Assembly: GCA_002427975.1 (NCBI GenBank)
Contig: DIZT01000307.1
Span: forward strand, 1-18,204
Origin: Micrococcaceae bacterium UBA6021
GTDB taxonomy: Bacteria; Actinomycetota; Actinomycetes; Actinomycetales; Micrococcaceae
Direction of reading: 5' to 3'
DNA length: 18,204 bases
Part shown: positions 15,243-18,204 of the stretch, in pieces
Layout of the letters: every line of letters begins with the position of its first letter
How positions within the stretch are numbered: position 1 is the first letter of the stretch
Notes under the pieces: generated by a model
Seen by the model: the letters and a program-made list of their open reading frames with translations, nothing else
Told to the model about the DNA's origin: nothing
The model's database searches: none
Translations under genes and position numbers: made by a program

Positions 15243-15920
15243 ATGGACCAGACAAAACGCCAGCCCAGACGAATGGGCTGGCGTTTTGCGTTCGTGGCAG
15301 TTCTCCTGGCCGTGGCTATCAGCGGACTGGTCCGTTCCCTGTGGCTGGATGTCTATTACATTCCGTCCGAATCCATGGAGCCGGTCCTTGCGGGCGGGGA
15401 CCGCATCCTGGTCTCCAGGACAGACTTCCACGCCGAACCTATCCGCCGGGGCGACATTGTGGTATTTGACGGCAGGGGTTCTTTTGCTCCCCTGAACAGC
15501 GGGAACGGCCCCCTGCAGGATTCCGTGGCGGCGGCCGGGCAGTGGCTTGGCCTGATGGGTAGCGACACCACGTACGTTAAACGTGTCATCGGGCTTCCGG
15601 GCGACACCGTGGTCTGCTGCGATGCCCACGGAAAGGTCACCGTGAACGGCGAGGCACTCGATGAGCCATACCTGTTCGACGGAGACAGCCCAAGCACCCG
15701 GATCTTCAGCGCGGTGGTGCCTGACGGCAGGCTTTGGCTGCTCGGTGACCATCGCTCTGCCTCCGCTGATTCGCGCAGCCTGCTCGGCGCGCCCGGTGGT
15801 GGCATGGTGCCAATGGACCGGGTGATCGGCAGGCCGGTCCAGATCGTCTGGCCACTTGATAGATTTACTGCAGTACCACGGCCGCCCGCGGCAGGATCAA
15901 CAACAGAGGACGGACAGTAG
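15243..15920 (+). CDS. lepB: Signal peptidase I, first of a tandem pair
   Basis: Type I signal peptidases cut signal peptides from exported proteins on the outer face of the membrane with a Ser/Lys dyad. This 225-residue protein has a single N-terminal membrane anchor (about residues 13-34). The SESM box follows with catalytic S44, then RRGDIVVF, the lysine box [11 protein letters not shown] with K113, and the GDHRSASADSR box. GDN is the more common form of the last box; here His replaces Asn. The ATG at 15243 has AGGAA 8 bases upstream. An alternative start is the in-frame ATG at 15273, directly before the anchor, which would leave only two residues in front of it. A terminator-like hairpin lies in the first codons. 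The stop is followed at once by the second signal peptidase gene, so the two are one operon. Confidence 0.93.
   Translation: MDQTKRQPRRMGWRFAFVAVLLAVAISGLVRSLWLDVYYIPSESMEPVLAGGDRILVSRTDFHAEPIRRGDIVVFDGRGSFAPLNSGNGPLQDSVAAAGQWLGLMGSDTTYVKRVIGLPGDTVVCCDAHGKVTVNGEALDEPYLFDGDSPSTRIFSAVVPDGRLWLLGDHRSASADSRSLLGAPGGGMVPMDRVIGRPVQIVWPLDRFTAVPRPPAAGSTTEDGQ
15253..15288 (+). terminator. Intrinsic terminator of rplS, inside the lepB1 5' coding region
   Basis: CAAAACGCCAGCCCA (15253-15267) pairs perfectly with the mirrored 15 bases at 15274-15288 around the loop GACGAA. The descending arm ends in GGCGTTTTG, a classical G+C stem with a short T-tract. It is about 95 bases after the rplS stop, yet falls within codons 4-16 of the signal peptidase gene that starts at 15243. 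Confidence 0.8.
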
Positions 15921-16745
15921 ATGCCCGAGAACCAATCCCGGACACCCGAGCCGCCTCGTGAGGGTGCCCCCGGTGCGGACGCCGACGGCGGGACCTCCGG
16001 TGGGGTGGCGGATGCCAGCCCTGCCAGGCAACCTTCCGGAAGGCGGTCCGCGGCGCCGCCGACCGAGCCGGCCGGACCCAGCCAGCTCTTTATCTGGCTG
16101 AAGGAGGTAGCCACGGTGGTGGTGATCGCCGTCGTGCTGTCCTTCCTGATCAAGACCTTCCTGTTCCGCGCGTTCTATATTCCGTCCGAGTCCATGGTCA
16201 GCACGCTGGACGTCAACGACCGCATCTTCGTGAACCTGCTGGTACCGGAGCCTTTTTCCCTCTCGCGCGGTGACGTGGTGGTCTTCCGGGACACCAAGGG
16301 CTGGCTGACCGCGGCGCCGGATGCACCCAAGGGACCTTTTACCTGGGTACAGGACGGTCTGACATTTGTGGGACTCTTGCCGGACAACTCGGAACAGCAC
16401 CTCGTCAAACGTGTCATCGGGCTGCCCGGTGACCATGTGATCTGCTGCGACGCCGGCGGTAAACTGACCATCAACGGATCTCCCATTGATGAAACCTACG
16501 TCAACAAGGCGGAGGAACCGCAGATCCGTGCTTTCGACGTCGTTGTTCCGCAAGGGAAGGTCTGGGTCATGGGCGATAACCGCAACCACTCCGCGGATTC
16601 CCGCTCGCATCTGGAGTCCAACGGCGGATTCGTTGACCTGGTGGACGTGGAGGGCAAGGCTGCCGTCATCGCGTGGCCCCTGAACCGGATCACTGTCCTT
16701 GACAACTACCCCGCCGTCTTCCGGAACGTGCCCGCGGGAGGTTAG
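15921..16745 (+). CDS. lepB: Signal peptidase I, second of a tandem pair
   Basis: This 274-residue paralogue has a long polar N-terminal region of about 55 residues, rich in Pro, Gly and Ala, facing the cytoplasm. A membrane anchor follows (about 62-82), then the catalytic box YIPSESM with S91, the lysine box [11 protein letters not shown] with K163, and the canonical [11 protein letters not shown]. It shares the cysteine pair ICCD after the lysine box with its neighbour (VCCD), a sign of common descent by tandem duplication. It keeps the standard GDN and probably carries the housekeeping activity. The ATG directly follows the upstream stop codon, and rnhB begins two bases after its own stop. 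Streptomyces carries four such genes in tandem near rplS and trmD. Confidence 0.95.
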   Translation: MPENQSRTPEPPREGAPGADADGGTSGGVADASPARQPSGRRSAAPPTEPAGPSQLFIWLKEVATVVVIAVVLSFLIKTFLFRAFYIPSESMVSTLDVNDRIFVNLLVPEPFSLSRGDVVVFRDTKGWLTAAPDAPKGPFTWVQDGLTFVGLLPDNSEQHLVKRVIGLPGDHVICCDAGGKLTINGSPIDETYVNKAEEPQIRAFDVVVPQGKVWVMGDNRNHSADSRSHLESNGGFVDLVDVEGKAAVIAWPLNRITVLDNYPAVFRNVPAGG

Positions 16746-16747
16746 CA

Positions 16748-17485
16748 GTGTCCGCAGTGATACCGGCCGCCACGGCCAATGCTCCAGCCCGCCAGGCTGC
16801 CGGCGTACGCTCCAAAGCGCCGACGCTGCGGCACGAGCGGACCTTTAAAGCGCAGGGAGCCCGCTATCTGGCCGGCGTGGACGAAGTGGGCCGCGGAGCG
16901 CTGGCGGGACCTGTGAGCGTCGGGATCGCCGTCGTGGACCTCCACACCCAGAAGCCCCTGGCCGGTGTGCGGGACAGCAAGCTGCTCAGCCCCGCTGAGC
17001 GGGAGCGCCTTGAACCGCTGGTCCGAAGCTGGAGCGTGGCCTCTGCAGTGGGGCATGCCTCCGCGCGGGAGATCGATGCTGTCGGCATCATCGCTGCACT
17101 GCGGCTGGCGGGAACCCGGGCGTGGCTGGACATCCTCGCCACCGGGGTCAGCCCTGACGTGGTGCTGCTCGATGGCAACCACAACTGGCTCTCACCGGCC
17201 GGTCAGCTGTCGCTGTTTGACGAGCCGGCGGAGGAGCCCGGGTGCGCTGCGCCCGTCCACACCAAGATCAAGGCGGACATGCAGTGCCTGAGCGTGGCCG
17301 CTGCCAGCGTGATTGCCAAGGTGGAACGTGACCAGCAGATGCGCGGCTTGCACAGTGAATACCCCGATTTCGGGTGGGACATCAACAAGGGCTACGCCAC
17401 GGCCATCCACCGTGACGCGCTCCGCGCCGCTGGACCGACACCGTACCACCGGGTGAGCTGGAACCTGCTGGGCGGCGAACTCTGA
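16748..17485 (+). CDS. rnhB: Ribonuclease HII
   Basis: RNase HII cuts the RNA strand of RNA-DNA hybrids and starts removal of single ribonucleotides from DNA. In the 245-residue protein the acidic active site is readable: [14 protein letters not shown] with D45 and E46, then DSKLL, D142 in VLLDGNHNW and D177 in [25 protein letters not shown] sequence. The C-terminus has GWDINKGY and HRVSW. The first 35 residues are a poorly conserved extension. The GTG start has a strong GGGAGG site six bases upstream (16736-16741), two bases after the lepB stop, so it is in the signal peptidase operon. The order lepB-rnhB-DUF2469-yraN is conserved in actinobacteria. Confidence 0.96.
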   Translation: MSAVIPAATANAPARQAAGVRSKAPTLRHERTFKAQGARYLAGVDEVGRGALAGPVSVGIAVVDLHTQKPLAGVRDSKLLSPAERERLEPLVRSWSVASAVGHASAREIDAVGIIAALRLAGTRAWLDILATGVSPDVVLLDGNHNWLSPAGQLSLFDEPAEEPGCAAPVHTKIKADMQCLSVAAASVIAKVERDQQMRGLHSEYPDFGWDINKGYATAIHRDALRAAGPTPYHRVSWNLLGGEL

Positions 17486-17551
17486 TTCCTGGCGCCCGGG
17501 CGTGGCGCGGACGCTGCAACTGTGGCGCCCTGGATGGTGCAAGATGGAAGC

Positions 17552-17878
17552 ATGAGTGCAGAGGATCTTGAAAACTATGAAACCGACATGGAGCTGCAGC
17601 TCTACCGTGAATACCGCGATGTCGTCGGGCTGTTCAGTTATGTTGTCGAGACCGAACGCCGCTTTTACCTGGCCAACCATGTTGACCTGCAGGCCCGAAG
17701 CGCCGACGGCGAGGTCTACTTCGATCTGACGCTGCAGGATGCCTGGGTGTGGGACGTCTACCGCTCCGCGCGATTTGTTAAGACAGTCCGCGTCCTCACG
17801 TTCAAGGATGTCAACGTCGAAGAACTGCCGCGCAACGAGGAACTCGCCCTGCCGAAGGACGTTGACCTCGGCAACTGA
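17552..17878 (+). CDS. DUF2469 family conserved actinobacterial protein
   Basis: This 108-residue protein has no established function but is very strongly conserved across actinobacteria. Its opening SAEDLENYETDMELQLYREY, the stretch VVETERRFYLANHVD, and VYFDLTLQDAWVWD are the family hallmarks. It is acidic, with no membrane segment. I chose the ATG at 17552 because conservation begins there; a GTG 30 bases earlier is in frame, but its added residues look random. GGAAG lies next to the start, closer than usual. It is found between rnhB and yraN, as here, in most relatives. Confidence 0.9.
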   Translation: MSAEDLENYETDMELQLYREYRDVVGLFSYVVETERRFYLANHVDLQARSADGEVYFDLTLQDAWVWDVYRSARFVKTVRVLTFKDVNVEELPRNEELALPKDVDLGN

Positions 17879-18001
17879 CGACGGCGCACTGCTCCTCCAC
17901 AGCTCCGCCTTAATGGGGCGATTTTCCGGATTTACGCACATACGGGAATAGCCATCTGCCCTCCGCATTCCTGCCCCGGCAGGCTGGTTGCGGAGGTAGA
18001 A

Positions 18002-18204
18002 ATGAAATCCAAAGACCTGTTGGGCCGGCGCGGCGAGGAGCTCGCCGCCGGCTATCTTGAATCGCTCGGCATGCTGGTGGTGGAACGCAATTGGCGCTGC
18101 ACCGAGGGCGAAATAGACATTGTGGCCCTGGACGGCGACGCCCTGGTCATCGCGGAGGTGAAAACCCGCCGGTCCCTGGACTACGGGCACCCCTTTGAAG
18201 CCGT
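18002..18204 (+). CDS. YraN/UPF0102 family endonuclease-like protein, N-terminal part
   Basis: The window ends inside this gene; 67 codons are visible. They read as the YraN family, a PD-(D/E)XK nuclease-like fold of uncertain role often linked to comM and dprA. The visible segment has the [17 protein letters not shown] opening, [17 protein letters not shown] and IAEVKTR, which hold the acidic and lysine positions of the fold. The ATG at 18002 has a perfect GGAGGT ribosome site (17992-17997). It is separated from the DUF2469 gene by 123 bases in which I see no clear feature, perhaps a separate promoter. comM and dprA would be expected to follow. Confidence 0.93.
   Translation, partial: MKSKDLLGRRGEELAAGYLESLGMLVVERNWRCTEGEIDIVALDGDALVIAEVKTRRSLDYGHPFEA

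Noticed and set aside
17879..18001. Possible regulatory or dif-like element before yraN (ATTTTCCGGATTTACGCACATACGGGAA region)
   Set aside because: AT-richer than its surroundings, but I could not match it to dif, LexA or a competence box; no clear symmetry.

Overview
The window looks like a high-GC actinobacterial chromosome segment. Arthrobacter/Pseudarthrobacter or a close Micrococcaceae relative is the best guess, because the S16, L19, TrmD, Ffh and DUF2469 proteins read like that group and the gene order is the conserved actinobacterial one. It is almost entirely core genome. I see no insertion sequence, prophage, CRISPR array, tRNA or rRNA. The first 16 bases match the Nextera transposase mosaic end, so the left edge is probably an untrimmed contig end and not genome.

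Layout: (1) 1-2755: the 3' end of smc, then ftsY, with a convergent MFS exporter sharing a hairpin between the two stop codons. (2) 2756-4740: an ammonium uptake and sensing unit, amtB-glnK, whose upstream region carries two GlnR-like boxes. It ends in a very strong symmetric terminator. glnD, the usual third gene of this operon in other actinobacteria, is missing. (3) 4750-7822: a divergent glucose-6-phosphate dehydrogenase paralogue on the minus strand, back to back with ffh. (4) 7925-12151: an alpha/beta-hydrolase-fold protein lacking the nucleophile serine, thiC behind a TPP riboswitch on the minus strand, a divergent two-domain VOC dioxygenase, and a small unknown protein. (5) 12224-15158: the translation cluster rpsP-khpA-rimM-trmD, then rplS. 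(6) 15243-18204: two tandem type I signal peptidases, rnhB, a DUF2469 gene and the start of a YraN-family gene cut by the window edge.

Several parts work together. FtsY and Ffh are the two GTPases of co-translational membrane targeting, and the signal peptidases act downstream of that route. AmtB imports ammonium and GlnK gates it. S16, RimM, TrmD, L19 and KhpA serve ribosome assembly, tRNA modification and RNA binding. ThiC is switched by thiamin pyrophosphate.

I found no clear undescribed multi-gene system. The most interesting signals are small: a terminator-grade hairpin inside the first codons of lepB1, a precise hairpin in the rplS leader, an apparent loss of glnD next to GlnK, a dead-looking hydrolase with a leaderless promoter, and a G6PDH that breaks the family signature.
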